Source: Pseudisothecium myosuroides | Lineage: Eukaryota > Streptophyta > Bryopsida > Hypnales > Lembophyllaceae | Direction: 5' to 3' | Assembly: GCA_951799445.1 (NCBI GenBank) | Contig: OX637291.1 | Coordinates: 1,676,501 to 1,740,500, forward strand | DNA length: 64,000 nt | Part shown: positions 50,696-62,573 of the stretch, piece by piece | How the letters are laid out: each line of letters opens with the position of its first letter | Position numbering within the stretch: the first letter of the stretch is position 1 | Translations under genes and position numbers: made by a program | The notes under the pieces: generated by a model | Told to the model about the DNA's origin: nothing | Seen by the model: the letters and a program-made list of their open reading frames with translations, nothing else | The model's database searches: none

Positions 50696-51242
50696 AGTTA
50701 GCTTCTGTGCTATACTGTACATTAAATCCGTTTACTGCTAGTACTGTACAGATGTCCCCCAACTTTCCTTGTATTTCGAACCGGCTAGCTCTAAGAGTTT
50801 CGTAAGTCCATAGAAAGACCTGCACATCGTAAAGTTCTCAGTTAGTAAATTCTGCTTTCTGTTTTTGCTTCCATCACTTTAACTTGCCATCAGTGTCTTC
50901 CTATCGCAAGAACTGGTGCATGTGAGGCCCCCCCCAAAAAAATAAAAAAAACAATTTTGAAAAGCTAAAATTGCGTCTTCCGTTACCTGCTTCTCGATTC
51001 TAGCTTCAGTTCCCTGCAATGACATTCACGTGATTGAAATAGACTTAAAGCTTTCTCTTGGATACACACTGCAAGTACAGGCCGAATTGCCTCAAAAGCT
51101 ACTCAAGGCCAATCTACGACATGACGGTACAGTCAGGCACTAGCACATTTCTCACAAGCACATATCTCACAAGCACATATCTCACAAGCAGGTACTGAAA
51201 TTGCATTCACGAAAGAAATTCACTTCCTCTCACCTGAGGACA

Positions 51243-52580
51243 TCAAAGTTCCAAATTCCGTTGCAAGGCCAAATAGACACCGAGATCACGACGTTTTGCA
51301 AGACCCTGTGCCACAGCGGCATCATCATCCAGGACTTCGTGTTCTTCCAGGACAGTTTCGTCATCATCGACGACCTCAGGAGCGAGACCTTCGGTGCGTA
51401 GCATTTGCAGAAATCGGTCAACATCCTCATTGGACTGGCCCAACAGAACTTTGTGCAAGAGAGCACAACAGAGAATGACGTCTGGCATGAATGTCACTTG
51501 TAAGTCTGATTTCACTAGCAGCTCTCGAAAAGTTTGCTTCATGATCTCGAATGCGTTCTCAACAACCCCGCGACCCCGACTGAGTTTCCTATTGAACAAG
51601 GATTCCGCAATTGGCAGGTTCCCCACGCGCCAGTTCGGCACAAGCAACCACGGCATCAAAGGAAAACCGGAGTCTCCGATTAAGTATGGTTTGAAGCCTC
51701 CAAAACTCAGAGAGGCATCCCACAAACTGCTGTGCAATCCCTTGTAGTAAAGGGACAAACGACGCAGACAACGAGCATCGTTGGTAGAGCCAGGCATTCC
51801 TAGAAACAAATCTAGAAAGTGTTTTCGAGAATCAACAACAGCTTGACAATTTAGTGTATAACCCCCCGACTTAAAGTAGTAGTAGTCAGCCGGACCAACC
51901 TTTGGTTTAGCTATGGATACATGCGTACCGTCAATGGCACCCAGAACTCCAGGGAGGCCACACAAATCTCTGAAATCTGCTTCTGTTTCCAAGACCTTGT
52001 CACCAGAGGGCCATGAAATCTCGGATCTCAAAGCCACGTTGATGGCTTGGACGACTTCACGAAGCATCAGAGATACGGTGGAGCGACCTACAGCGAACAA
52101 CTCACTACAAATTAGCAAACTTGCTGCATGGGTCAACTTGAAGAGAGTGCACGCAACCCGAACTACAATAAGAATGGCCAAGCGGTATCTAGTATCCTTT
52201 TTTTTCACATATGGATAGAGGAGTTGTGCAAGAGAAAACACAACAGGTTTAGACAGTCTGAAAAGTTTCATCCAGCGCTCTTCGTCATATTCGGCCATGA
52301 GAAAACGGGAGAACCAGGTTGTTGAACGTGGCTGAACCCAATAACCGAGGTCAGCATCAAAGAGACAGAATACATTGCACAGTCTGAAATTGTGCAATGC
52401 AGCCTGAGTGAACATGTCACTGTCATAAACTGACGCCATATCAGCGTGCCGAATGCTGTCCAGGAGGTAGTTGTCGTCCTCTTCTGCTAGCAGATCCTCC
52501 TCTTTGTTAGGCGTCAGCAGAAGCAAGAGCACAGCGGATGCCATTGACAAGATTTCCGCCGGGTTGGAAGCGAGATCCAT
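51243..52580 (-). CDS. HARBI1-type PIF/Harbinger transposase (copy B)
   Basis: A 445-residue DDE nuclease, uninterrupted, alignable end to end with copy A. The catalytic residues are D217 in AIDGTH, D268 in GSTNDAR and E341 in RGVVENAF, with GDSGFPL at 302-308. The last motif reads NAFEIMKQTF where copy A has NTFGILKQTF. I chose the ATG at 52580 although the frame extends upstream to 52634, because copy A starts at the equivalent Met and an acceptor-like GCCGATGCAG lies just before it. That implies a 5'-leader intron. Potentially active nuclease. Its Myb-like partner in the same element is destroyed. Confidence 0.93.
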   Translation of the reverse strand: MDLASNPAEILSMASAVLLLLLTPNKEEDLLAEEDDNYLLDSIRHADMASVYDSDMFTQAALHNFRLCNVFCLFDADLGYWVQPRSTTWFSRFLMAEYDEERWMKLFRLSKPVVFSLAQLLYPYVKKKDTRYRLAILIVVRVACTLFKLTHAASLLICSELFAVGRSTVSLMLREVVQAINVALRSEISWPSGDKVLETEADFRDLCGLPGVLGAIDGTHVSIAKPKVGPADYYYFKSGGYTLNCQAVVDSRKHFLDLFLGMPGSTNDARCLRRLSLYYKGLHSSLWDASLSFGGFKPYLIGDSGFPLMPWLLVPNWRVGNLPIAESLFNRKLSRGRGVVENAFEIMKQTFRELLVKSDLQVTFMPDVILCCALLHKVLLGQSNEDVDRFLQMLRTEGLAPEVVDDDETVLEEHEVLDDDAAVAQGLAKRRDLGVYLALQRNLEL

Positions 52581-53814
52581 AGTTACTGAACCTGCATCGG
52601 CAAAAGAAATTGAAAAAAGACAAACCTCGGTCATTTACTACTACTGACGGAGCAAATCGTTAACCACTCTATTAATTCAGGAGAACGAGCATGTACAACA
52701 ATTATGTACAAGCAGAACTTGCAAACAAATGTGCAAACAAAACGGAAGTCATATATAGAAAACGGGAAACCAAAAGGAAAAATTTTAAAGTGGCCATCGC
52801 CTGTGACTGGGAAGCACGTTTTGCGACCACCAGCTTCACCAACTTCAAGACTGTTACATACAAGCAGCAGTGAAGGGTTCAGGTGAGTGGGAAGAAATTT
52901 ACCTGGACGAAGGATGTTGTTTCTCAATGTGGAAATGGAGACGAAGACGAAATGGCGTACGCGCTCTCACTGTGCAGTAAACTCTGTCTCCACACGCACT
53001 GCCGCAAAGAGAAGCTTCAAAAAGTACTCCAAAAAGCCTATAAGAAACAGAACGTGGAGAAGGTAGAACCCTAGAACGTGAACGTCGGGCGGTGGAATCT
53101 GCAATGCCGACAAGCGATTAAGAGAAGGCCGCTTTGAAAATTAAAAGTGGGCAAGCGCATGGACAATCTAAAACCCTACGCGCAGCGAGCATCACGAAAA
53201 CTAAACTTCAATTTCAAGAGATAGCGCTTACCTGATTCGGAACTTCACTCTGCAGCGCCTCCTGTGATGACCGCGCACTTATGCACAAGCATTGACACTG
53301 AGTTCCACACTTTGGACCCTCTGAAACTCTCAGGCGCGATACTCGGTACTCAAATTCCCAACAGACGCATCGGCGCATAGCAACTAAAGGCGAGCGGCGC
53401 GAAAACTACAACAAATTCCCACCAGAGGTGCGCAAAAACAACTACAAATTCAGAAACAACTCTTGCGCCACAGTTTGTGAAGTTGAAGACAGGTGAACTA
53501 GTTGGTGAAGCTGAAGAGAAGTGAACCAAACTGCTGGGACGCGCAAAATCGGGGCGCGGTAGGGGCCACATCCGAGGTAAGTACTCGCTTCAGGTGTGAC
53601 CCCCACTTTGGTAACCTCTGATGTGGCACTATATCAATCTTTACCTCACCTGTATGTGTGAACAAGGAGCCATGTTCTGTAATTCAGCACTGCTATTAAA
53701 TTTTGAGTGGTGGGACACGCCATTCCCGTCCCTGGCTTCTGGGCCCATCCTACGTTTTTGGGACATTTAACTTTACACACCCGTTCCTACGTAAACACAA
53801 GTGTGCATAGACCA

Positions 53815-54010
53815 TAAGACTCGGAAGATATTATGCTTTGCTAAATATCTAGAGAGGGATTTATCAGATAATTCAAGGATTGCGGTTGAATTGAGGAGCC
53901 ATATAAAAGAATTTTGTTCATTGTTGGGGTCCCCTTTTTCAAGAATGCAGAAGGGACTGCTGCCTCATTGGTAAACAATGTTATGGGAGAGAGAATTGTT
54001 TAGTACTTTA
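53815..54010 (+). repeat. Right part of the dispersed repeat split by Harbinger B
   Basis: GATATTATGCTTTGCTA, AATTCAAGGATTG and TTTTGTTCATTG match 57590-57735 (GGTATCTTGCTTTGCTA, AATTCAAGGATTT, TTTTGTTCATTG). See 48225-48260 for the other half. Confidence 0.7.
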
Positions 54011-55501
54011 GAGTATTCAGGTTTGTTGTTGTAATAAAAAAGTGGTTGATGCTTATCCTTGAATTGAAGAATAGAAGAAGATTCAATGGAAAGAAATTTG
54101 ATGTAGAGGGGAGTGGCAGACTTGGCCACAACCCTATGGTTTCACCCAAAAATCTACTTATTGGAACATTGTTCTAATAGCTTGCTTGAAAGCATAATTT
54201 TCTTTCTAGAGAATTGGTGTAACACCCTATTGGAATAAAGATGCAAGCAAGGTAATTTTTTGGGTGGAAGAAACTAATTTCATATTCTGTATTCATGTTC
54301 AAGGAAAGATGTGAGCAAAATAAAAGTTATATAAAAATTGAAAAATTGAAAATTGAAAAAAATTATATTTACATGCCTGTATTTTAATGGAAATGAAAAT
54401 CTAATACCTTGCTCAAGCAAAAGAGTTTTTTTTTTTTTTTTTTGTGATACAACATTTTCAGTCTCAATGCACGTAATTGAAAATTTTAAGTACAAGTTTG
54501 ATTTTGGATTAGGTCAAATATTTGGGTCAAAAATGGATTCGAGCCAAAAACCGTTTTTCCAAATGGCAAATCTATTATCTTGTTTGAATAAAGATTTGAG
54601 CAATAGTTAATTTTCAAATAACAAGTCTAACACCTTTCTTCACTACAACTTTGCGCATAATCCTCTTTCTACGAGAAAATGGCTCTCATACCACATGCAA
54701 ATAAATAAGAATATTGGCAAAATCTCACCTTTTGAGATGCCAATTCGAAGACATTGCTCCACTTTTAAAAACATGTATATACTATAAGTTGATAAGAGAT
54801 TCTTCACATGCGAAGAATAATTAACTTTCATCATAAATCCAAGTTCACCTTGGTGCAGTTGCAAGAAACAATTTCACTATTTCCCCTCACACTTTGCTAT
54901 CCATCTTGTTTTTCAAGCACAAGGTTTTTTTAGTATGGTAGCTACTCAAACTTCCTCAGGGTATCTTTTGTTGGATGCGAAGGCTCCTCCCTCCGTGGAC
55001 AATCTTTGACCACAGAGACTGCAGTGGCACATCGGGATGCTCCCACCGTAGGCCACAAGCAAGCCGAGGCTGCACCTTGTAGAACTAACCAACAGAAGCG
55101 ACTGTGGTGACTCTTCTCCTTTGGCAGAGAATTTGATACAGGGTGGCAGTCCTTTTGAAATCAATGAAGTCCAACAAACGGCCGACGTCATGGTCAGGAA
55201 TTCCGTGGACAGCTGACCTCATTCCCATCAATTGAGAATTTCAACGTCACCTTCCCATTTCAAATACAGTACAAACTTCTTCGGACTGAGCCTGGAGCTC
55301 AATAAGTAGATATGCAGACTTAAGCCTGTTGCAAGCATTACTTCGCGCTAGCTAGTGTATCGTAAACCGCAGGCACTCAGTTCTGTACTTGACGCTCCTC
55401 GCTGCAACTACTCAATTCTGTACAATTCTGTACTTAGATTGTGTTGATTGAGAGCTAGTACGATTATTCCAAGAGTTGACGTGAGGGGAGGGTAAGCAGC
55501 A
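54011..55501. other. Intergenic region upstream of the MDR reductase
   Basis: AT-rich to about 54900, then GC-richer to 55500. No recognisable gene. Minus-strand frames here have no known motif. The promoter of the downstream gene should lie in the last few hundred bases. Confidence 0.45.
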
Positions 55502-57262
55502 ATGGCGAAAGCAATTGTGTACAAGGGTGACACGAAGACGTATGAGCTGGTCAAGGGTTTACCAGTGCCGGAACCACGACCTGGGCAGGTGGTGGTGCAC
55601 ATCACCTTGCGGCCTCTGAATATCATGGACCCCATTTTTGCGCCCATTGTGTATCAGGAACTCGGGAAGCCCATTATTCCGGGATATGAAGGATTCGGCA
55701 TTGTGCATTCGGTAAGGCCTCATGTGAACCTTGGAATTGAGTCTTTGCTGGGGAGTCAAGTAACTGAACTAGCTATGCATGGCTTGCTGGTTTGAGTCGA
55801 TTTTGTTGCATACTCCTGATTGTAACTCTTGTAGACAGACTGTCTTGAGAAGAATTATTAGGGGTGTCAAAAGTGCGAGCGCTCTGTTCCGCAACAAAAG
55901 GCAATTCTCTTACGCAATTTGCGGACTTTCGGCAGAGTCTTGTAATTTCTGGGATGAGGCCGGTTCGAAGGCTCAAAATTGCGTAGTCTCCAAATGGGAA
56001 AGAAACAAGGAAATCTCGCTCTACAAGTCTTGATTATTAATACACGCAATAGGAATGTCGGCATAGTTCATTGCATCATTCTTGGAACACATGTCTTGAA
56101 CTCTGTTATTCGAGAATGGGACCAATTCACTGAATTCAAGCATGAACGCAGGTGGGCAAAGGCGTGACAAAGCTCAAACTGGGCCAACGCGTAGTGCCAT
56201 TCCTGCTCCACCACGGCGAGCAGGGCAGCGGCTCCTGGCAGGAGTACATCACCATCGCCGAAGATTACGTGTGGCCCGTCCCGGACTCCGTCTCCGACGA
56301 AACCGCCGCGCAGTTCGTCATCAACCCCTGGACAGCCTTCGGGCTCGTGGAGGATCTGCAAATCCCCAAAGGCGAGTATCTCCTGCAAACAGCCGCCGCA
56401 TCGGTCCTGGGACGCTACGTGATCACTCTCGCGAAGCACTACTTCGGAATCAAAACCATCAACGTGGTCCGACGAAAGGAACAGGTCAACATTCCCTCTC
56501 TTCATGCAATTTCCACCTAAACCCTCCAAGAATTCTACCAATTTCCGGCAAATTCGCATAATATCTTTCTTCTTTGGTAGCAACAGTAGTGGAAGCTGGA
56601 TGTCGGGACTCTTCTGAATTTTTGGACTCTTCTGAATTTTTGAGACTCTTTTGAATTTTGAGAATTTCCTGACGTCCCTTATCACAGCTCGTGGCATCTG
56701 GATCCCTGATTACATAGCAACCTGGATCCCCAATTGCATTTTGCCCAGGACTTTCTTAATTGCAATGTGTGGCCACTGTCCCTAACAGCGACATGATCCT
56801 GCGTCCTCCTTGCAGGTCTCCGAGCTGAAGGCTTTGGGCGCGGACGAGGTGATTTGCACCGTCGACGAGGACATCGTCACCCGCGTGAAGTCGATCACCA
56901 ACAACCTCGGCGCGTACGCAGGTCTGGACTGCGTGGGCGGCGCCGCGACGAAGCCCGTGTGCGCGAGCGTGCGCGACGACGGCACCGTGATCTTGTTCGG
57001 TTCGATGAGCGGGACGTTCGACGGGTCGGCGTCGTTGCCGGACCTCTTCCGCGGCGTGAAGCTGACCGGGTGGGGGTTGCTGCGCACCTGGGAGGCCAAG
57101 CGCCACGTGTTCGCGGAGGAGGTGGGGAAGCTGGTGGAGAAGAAGGTGTTGCCGGAAGTGGGCGGGGAGAAGGTGGCGATGGAGGACATGGAGGAGGCGT
57201 TTCGGAAAGCCAAAGCTGGGGCCGCCGGGGGAGCGGGGAAAGTGTTGCTGTCCACCCCTTGA
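55502..57262 (+). CDS. MDR-family reductase (MECR/quinone oxidoreductase-like)
   Basis: NAD(P)H-dependent medium-chain reductase, probably acting on enoyl thioesters, quinones or other activated double bonds. Three exons: 55502-55711, 56152-56484 and 56816-57262, all phase 0 with GT-AG borders, giving 329 residues, normal for the family. The N-terminal GroES-like domain has RPLNIMDP and GYEGFGIVHS. INPWTAFGLVE and GEYLLQTAAASVLGR mark the start of the Rossmann domain, then KTINVVRRKEQ and ALGADEVI follow. No zinc-ligand pattern is seen, so it is of the zinc-independent type. It has no clear N-terminal transit peptide, so a mitochondrial role is not supported. The third exon is very GC-rich (CGCGACGACGGCACC). 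Confidence 0.88.
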
Positions 57263-57549
57263 AAGGGCTGTCCCAACGAACCCAAAACTAAAGACAGTTT
57301 TATTTTTATTTTTTACAAGTGGCGCCAGAAGCCTTTATATCACTGGAGCAAATCTGGAGGGAGGGAGTCGGACGGGCTCAAACCCTCTAACAAGTGCGAA
57401 ATTTCGCTCAAAAAAACTGACGCTCACTGGAACCCCTTAATCCGACTTGAATGGTAATCCCTTAATTAGTATAAGTCTAATAGTTTGGAATGTGAGATAA
57501 GTGTGCTATGGGCAATGAGAGTGTGGCAAGTGTGCAAGATATTCTAGAA

Positions 57550-57735
57550 TGTCATTGTATAACTAGGCAGTGGTCCTCTCCATGTTGATTAAGAAGGTAT
57601 CTTGCTTTGCTAGAAGTCTGGGAGGGACTTGTTGGTTAATTCAAGGATTTAGGTTGGTTGAAGAGCTATAGAAGACAATTTTGTTCATTGTAGGAGTCTG
57701 CTTTTCAAGGATGCAAAAAGGACCCTTGCGTGTCA
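57550..57735 (+). repeat. Uninterrupted copy of the repeat split by Harbinger B
   Basis: Colinear with 48225-48260 plus 53815-54010. It reads GTTGATTAAGAAGG where element B sits in the other copy, so TAA is present at the junction. Confidence 0.7.
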
Positions 57736-58551
57736 ATATTATGTGTAGAGAAGGTCAAATTAAGAGCACGTTTCCATGGCATGACTGGAGCTCTTGAACT
57801 AGAGTGTCGAGGTGGTTTCCATTGTACAATGTTCTCATTTTGTGCCTCCGGACCCCATCTAACCTCCATCCCTTGATTTGCTCAAATGCAAACCTTAAGG
57901 GCTTAGAAAATGGGTTGGAGGGGTTCAATATTCGGAAAAAGACAAGATAAATATAGAGTGTCATGCTGATTTCCAAGATGGAGTGTCATGTTGAAAATCT
58001 AAAATATCATATCAATTTCCAAAGAATTTGTGATCCAAACTACAGTCCAATGGAAACCTTGTCTAGGGTCCAAGCCGACTTGGAGTGTCAAGGGAGCTTC
58101 TAGGGCCCCTTTAGTTCCTACCCCCCAACCAGTGAGTGGAAACATTCTCTTAAAGAGAATTGAGTGTAGCATGGGGAATCAAAGTCAAGACTAAATATAG
58201 AACAAACTTTCATTTAGTGTTAAAATTGAAAAAGAATTTTCAAGTATCCCAAACTTTTATGCTATGTTGGGATCAGAAAAGAATTTTCAAGTTTCCAAGA
58301 GTGGGAATTGCTTTCTCAATGTTTTCAATTCTGTGCGAGTAAGGTCGAGGGGTATACAACTTGACACTTTTGTTTCCATTTGATTTAATTGTCGTAAATG
58401 CTTTTTGACCTTATTGGCAATTTTAAAAAGATTCCAAAATATTTTGTTATACATTGATTTTTTGGACATCACATGAATTTATTATAATTTTTCAAAGTTT
58501 GACTTTGTAGATTTCTAACAACCATGCTCTAATTTTGATTTGCATTTCATG

Positions 58552-58553
<2 letters not shown>

Positions 58554-58590
<37 letters not shown>
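58554..58590. repeat. TA dinucleotide microsatellite
   Basis: About 18 uninterrupted TA units, followed by CATATAAAAT. Confidence 0.95.
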
Positions 58591-58597
<7 letters not shown>

Positions 58598-58977
58598 AAT
58601 TGAATATCTACTTATTTTCAAGACTTTTTAGGGCATGCTACTAGGTAGGTATTTGGATATGAGTATGCCTATCTTATGAAAAAGGCCATGTTAGCGGCAC
58701 AGATTGCAACATTTATACTCTTTAACTCTTAAAAGGTTGTGAAGTCCAATTATAAACATTTTTTGCGTGCAAAGAAGGTGTTTTATATATTTAACATAGA
58801 AGGTACACAAATTGAGGTATACATAGATGACAAAAGTTTGTATTCAATGACAAATAATACTTTCATTTTAGACCATTATTACACCTCTTGCATGTCTCAA
58901 AAGTTAGTAAATGGTGAGATATTCTACTAGTGTATGTGAGCATAATAAGGTTTAGATGTCAAATTGACATCCAAATG

Positions 58978-59278
58978 CATTAGAGGAGACCTGGCTGGCT
59001 GGAAGACCGTTTCAAGGCTGTTCCCAATGCTGGGAACCAGCCCCCGATGTCAGAAAAAAAAATTATTAAAAAAATTTTAAAAAAAAAAAAAAAGTTCTTA
59101 AAATGTTAAAAGAATACTAATTTTTTTTTTTTTTTTTCAAAAATTTTTTTTTCAAAAAAATGACGTGGCAGTCGCTCGGCCACGTCGGACTGGCCATGCG
59201 GCAGCGTTTCAGCAGTCCTGCAGAGTTCCCACAGTCCGGGAACTCGCGGGCTCTTAGAAGCCAAAATCTCCTCTAATG
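58978..59278. mobile_element. Small CATTAGA-ended element (301 bp)
   Basis: Both ends read inward CATTAGAGGAGA. The right half (GAGTTCCC, ACGTGGC, GCTGAAAC blocks, inverted) is related to 43559-43690. The flanks AAATG and AAACG are similar but not identical. The terminus resembles that of the giant element, so it may be a non-autonomous relative. Non-coding. Confidence 0.55.
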
Positions 59279-59726
59279 AAACGTGCAAATTATTGAATTA
59301 TCAATAATTTAATCCAATAGTGTATGCTTTCCATATTTTAATCCATAATTTGTATTCTAGATTCAGAAAATATTTGGATGTTGGAAAAGTCTATAATTTG
59401 TATAATTAATCCATAATTAGTCCATAATTTGTATTTGAATGTTTCAAATATTTGCATGCATTGGCAAGACCAACAAACCATAATACCATGAATAGTGAAG
59501 TTTTTGGATTTTCCCAAAATGTAGGCAAAGTGGCTGAATTTTGAGAATCTCTTTTTGTTGTTTTCTCCTTGAGGGTACCTTGTTTCCTCCTAAGTTTTCT
59601 CACGCAATAAAGGGGTATCAAAGATTGTTTCCAAGTTTTTTGCTTGAGTTAACCAAAATTTTAGTCTTGTCCTTCAAATTCCAACTTTGACATCCACTAA
59701 TATGAGAATTTTGGTAAGGAAGAGGC

Positions 59727-59880
59727 ATTAGAATCTAGTGGCATGTATTATAAAGACTTGCTACTTTAGAATTGCAATACAACTTACGATTTGAGTGGGC
59801 TACTAGGCTTGCTCCAGTCACCGTACTGCGAGATTTTAGCAGCATGGGCACCTACAGATCAAAGAATAAGCTCCCTATGA
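59727..59880 (+). repeat. Dispersed repeat, partner of 11117-11270
   Basis: Shares GGCATGTATTATAAAGAC, TTGCTACTTTAGAATTGC and AACTTACGATTTGAGTGG with the copy just right of Harbinger A. Confidence 0.7.
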
Positions 59881-60699
59881 GACAGGGCTGTGTGTGTTTG
59901 AAGGTCAGCCGGTCTCCTTGTATTCGATTGGTCCATCATGTGTCTTCTTCTCTCTTTGATTAGTGTTCTTTTCTTGAAATTTTATTCTTTCCATTCACTC
60001 ATTGTGAAAAATTTGAAAATTGCCAAAAATTACATTGACCTTTATCAAATTAGTAGTTTTTTCACAATATTGACAATGATAATTTCTTATTTTTGGAATT
60101 TGTTGGATCAATTATGTGCATCATAAACTCTAGTCTTTAAACACAAAAATTATATTTTAAAAATGCATTATATAGCTCTGAATATGAATCGAATGCATTG
60201 TCCAATTCAACAAATATTTCAAATGCAAGGGCATTAAGATGTAACAATGGTCCATATTGCAACCTATACTCTCTCTACAATGGCTAATGCTATCCCATAC
60301 TCTCAATTCAAAAAAAAAATTCAAATATTGTGAGAACCAACATCATTTGTATGTTTGTCAAACTGTTGGTACATTAAAATCTATAAATGTCAATTTCCTT
60401 CAATTTTTGTGTAGAACAATTTGAAATGATGTATAACAACATGCAAAGGCACAAAATTATTTTACGGAGTTCTAAAAAAATTTGATAAAAAATAAAGTAC
60501 TTCCAAATTATGTTGAAACAAAACTAAGTTTAAGACATTGCTAACTTTGAAATTGATTTTCTTTCTAATCATAACTAATTTTTTCTTCAAACTTCCATGG
60601 TAACGTGTAATATGTTGCACACTACAACTTTTGTATATACACTTTTGGACTTTGTCCAGTGATGCTTATGGTATGGTTGTTTGAATGAAAACATTTTTA

Positions 60700-61378
60700 A
60701 TTTGTACTCAATTTTGTTCGTTATTGTTTACGTGGAAAGCTTTGAATCATTCCATTTTGATTAATGAGATGAAAGTTATGAGGAGTTTTTGTTTGCAAGC
60801 AGTTATGGATTCTCTACTCTAAAATAAACTTTGAAGTCTTTTATTTTACTCAATTTTCAATATTTTTTGAAAAAAATTAAATCATAGGATGTAGATAGTT
60901 TATTACAACATTACAACCATTGGGATTGACATTTTTCAATTCCATAACAAAATTCTTGACAATTTTGCATTTTGAATCATTCTCTACTTCTTTCTACTTA
61001 CTATTTTTTCTTATATGTTGTACAATTCCAAATGATATGAACTTTTTCAAGCATGTAGCCAACTTGCCTAGAAGAATGAATCTAAAGAAGCACCACCATC
61101 TTGGACATTTTTCCATACAAATGCGACCTTGTGAAGTGCACTTGCCATGTTTCCCACATGGCCCAAAAAGGATTTTTGTCAATTGAAACGCTAATATCTT
61201 GCAATCCACACAATGGAAATTTCTGAAATTTTTTCCACATCTTTTCAAACTAGCTGATATTATAAGATCCTACAGTTGAATGTGTCCAAAAATGTTTTTT
61301 TCTAAAATTTGGTACTTGCACTAAAAATGACAATTTTGGAGCGGTTTTGGCAGAAACATAGTCAAAGAACTTGAGGGG
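60700..61378 (+). mobile_element. Diverged TTAA-type element, left end lost
   Basis: GTGGAAAGCTTTGAATCATT, AGGATGTAGATAG and AAGATCCTACAGTTGAATG match successive parts of 41176-42095. The right end CTTGAGGGG is followed by TTAA (61379-61382). I could not find the left end. Confidence 0.55.
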
Positions 61379-62361
61379 TTAAAAATTAGAACCTTGATTG
61401 TTTTTTGATACACCTATTTTTTGCAATTTGAATTAATTTAGGTTTAGTTAATTTATCCAAGCTAAAATATAATTTGTATTTTCATTATCAAGGCCTATTT
61501 ACACGCATTCAAATGATGAGTTAATTTGATTATTTTTGGAAAGGAACATGCCTCTTGAATTTTCTGGTATAAATGCGGTAAGTTTTTGTATACGATGGAG
61601 ATCTTTGTTAGTCACTCAAATAATCGTATGAAAATTTGGCCTACAAAAGAACTACAAAGTTGTAGATTTGTAAGTTAGCTTTCATTATCATTTTTATTAT
61701 TTACATCTTCTAATTCTAATCCCACACACTATGTCATTAAAAACAAAAGTCATGTCACCCCTGTAATGGCTTTAACATGGACTTGAGAGAGAGACTTAGA
61801 GTAGTTATAGCCTTTAGATATTATTAGGTTATACAAACTTGCATATTAAAGTAATAATGAATTCAAAAATTATATAAAAGATTATAGAATACATTTCTAG
61901 TTCTATAATTTCAAGTACTTCTTCAACAATAGGTTTAATTGTCAGTTTATTACTAAAACTAGAGTCATTTAAATGACATTAAAATAATGCCAAGTGAACA
62001 TGAAATCCATGATGTAACTTTTATACGTAAAGACTAAATTACACCATCCTCAAAATAAAAAAGTACAATGATTTTTTCTATTTGTGCTTGTAACACTAAT
62101 TTATCAAAATTACACTATTTTGAATTAGTGTAGGTTGAAATATTTACCATTTTGTCCCAATTAAAAAAAAAACATGAGATTCTGTGGTGACACTAATTAT
62201 GTAGGTGATAATTATCTTCCTAACTATAAGTTCAAGTATTAATTAATATAATTAGAGTTATTTTCTTTGCAACAATAAAATATCATAATATTTTCATGTA
62301 CCAAACATTGAGTGCCAAGGTGGTGACATTAAAGAGGGATGTTGGTGGAACCACAACATTA

Positions 62362-62573
62362 TACTGTTAGAAAATTTGTTCTTTTGCAATTAGTCACAAA
62401 TAACTCATTTTGGTCTTTTACAACTTGCTTTCTCAAAAACAAGTTGTTTTGGACAAGTTGTTCTAGATATCATCCCTAAACAACTCATTTTCAGAGGTTC
62501 TGAACAAATTATGAGTGGTTATGGACGAATTATTCCAAACAATGGAGTTGTAAAAAACAAATTTCTACTAGTG
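62362..62573. mobile_element. CACTA-like MITE with a decayed left end
   Basis: The right end read inward is CACTAGTAGAAATTTG, matching the MITE at 49725. The left end TACTGTTAGAAAATTTG is its degenerate partner. Target duplication not clear. Confidence 0.45.

Larger units (their letters stand above)
48261..53814 (-). mobile_element. PIF/Harbinger DNA transposon, copy B
   Basis: This 5.55-kb element starts GGGTCTGTGCAGACCTGG and ends TGTGCATAGACCA, flanked by TAA (48258-48260 and 53815-53817), the classical PIF/Harbinger target. Gene order matches copy A: Myb/SANT-like (+) and HARBI1 nuclease (-), convergent. It lacks the hAT-like insertion of copy A but carries a palindromic CACTA MITE. It is inserted in a dispersed repeat whose uninterrupted relative is at 57550-57735. 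Confidence 0.92.

Noticed and set aside
54946..55191. 81-codon minus-strand frame in a GC-richer patch
   Set aside because: No motif, no splice partner found. More likely upstream region of the MDR gene.
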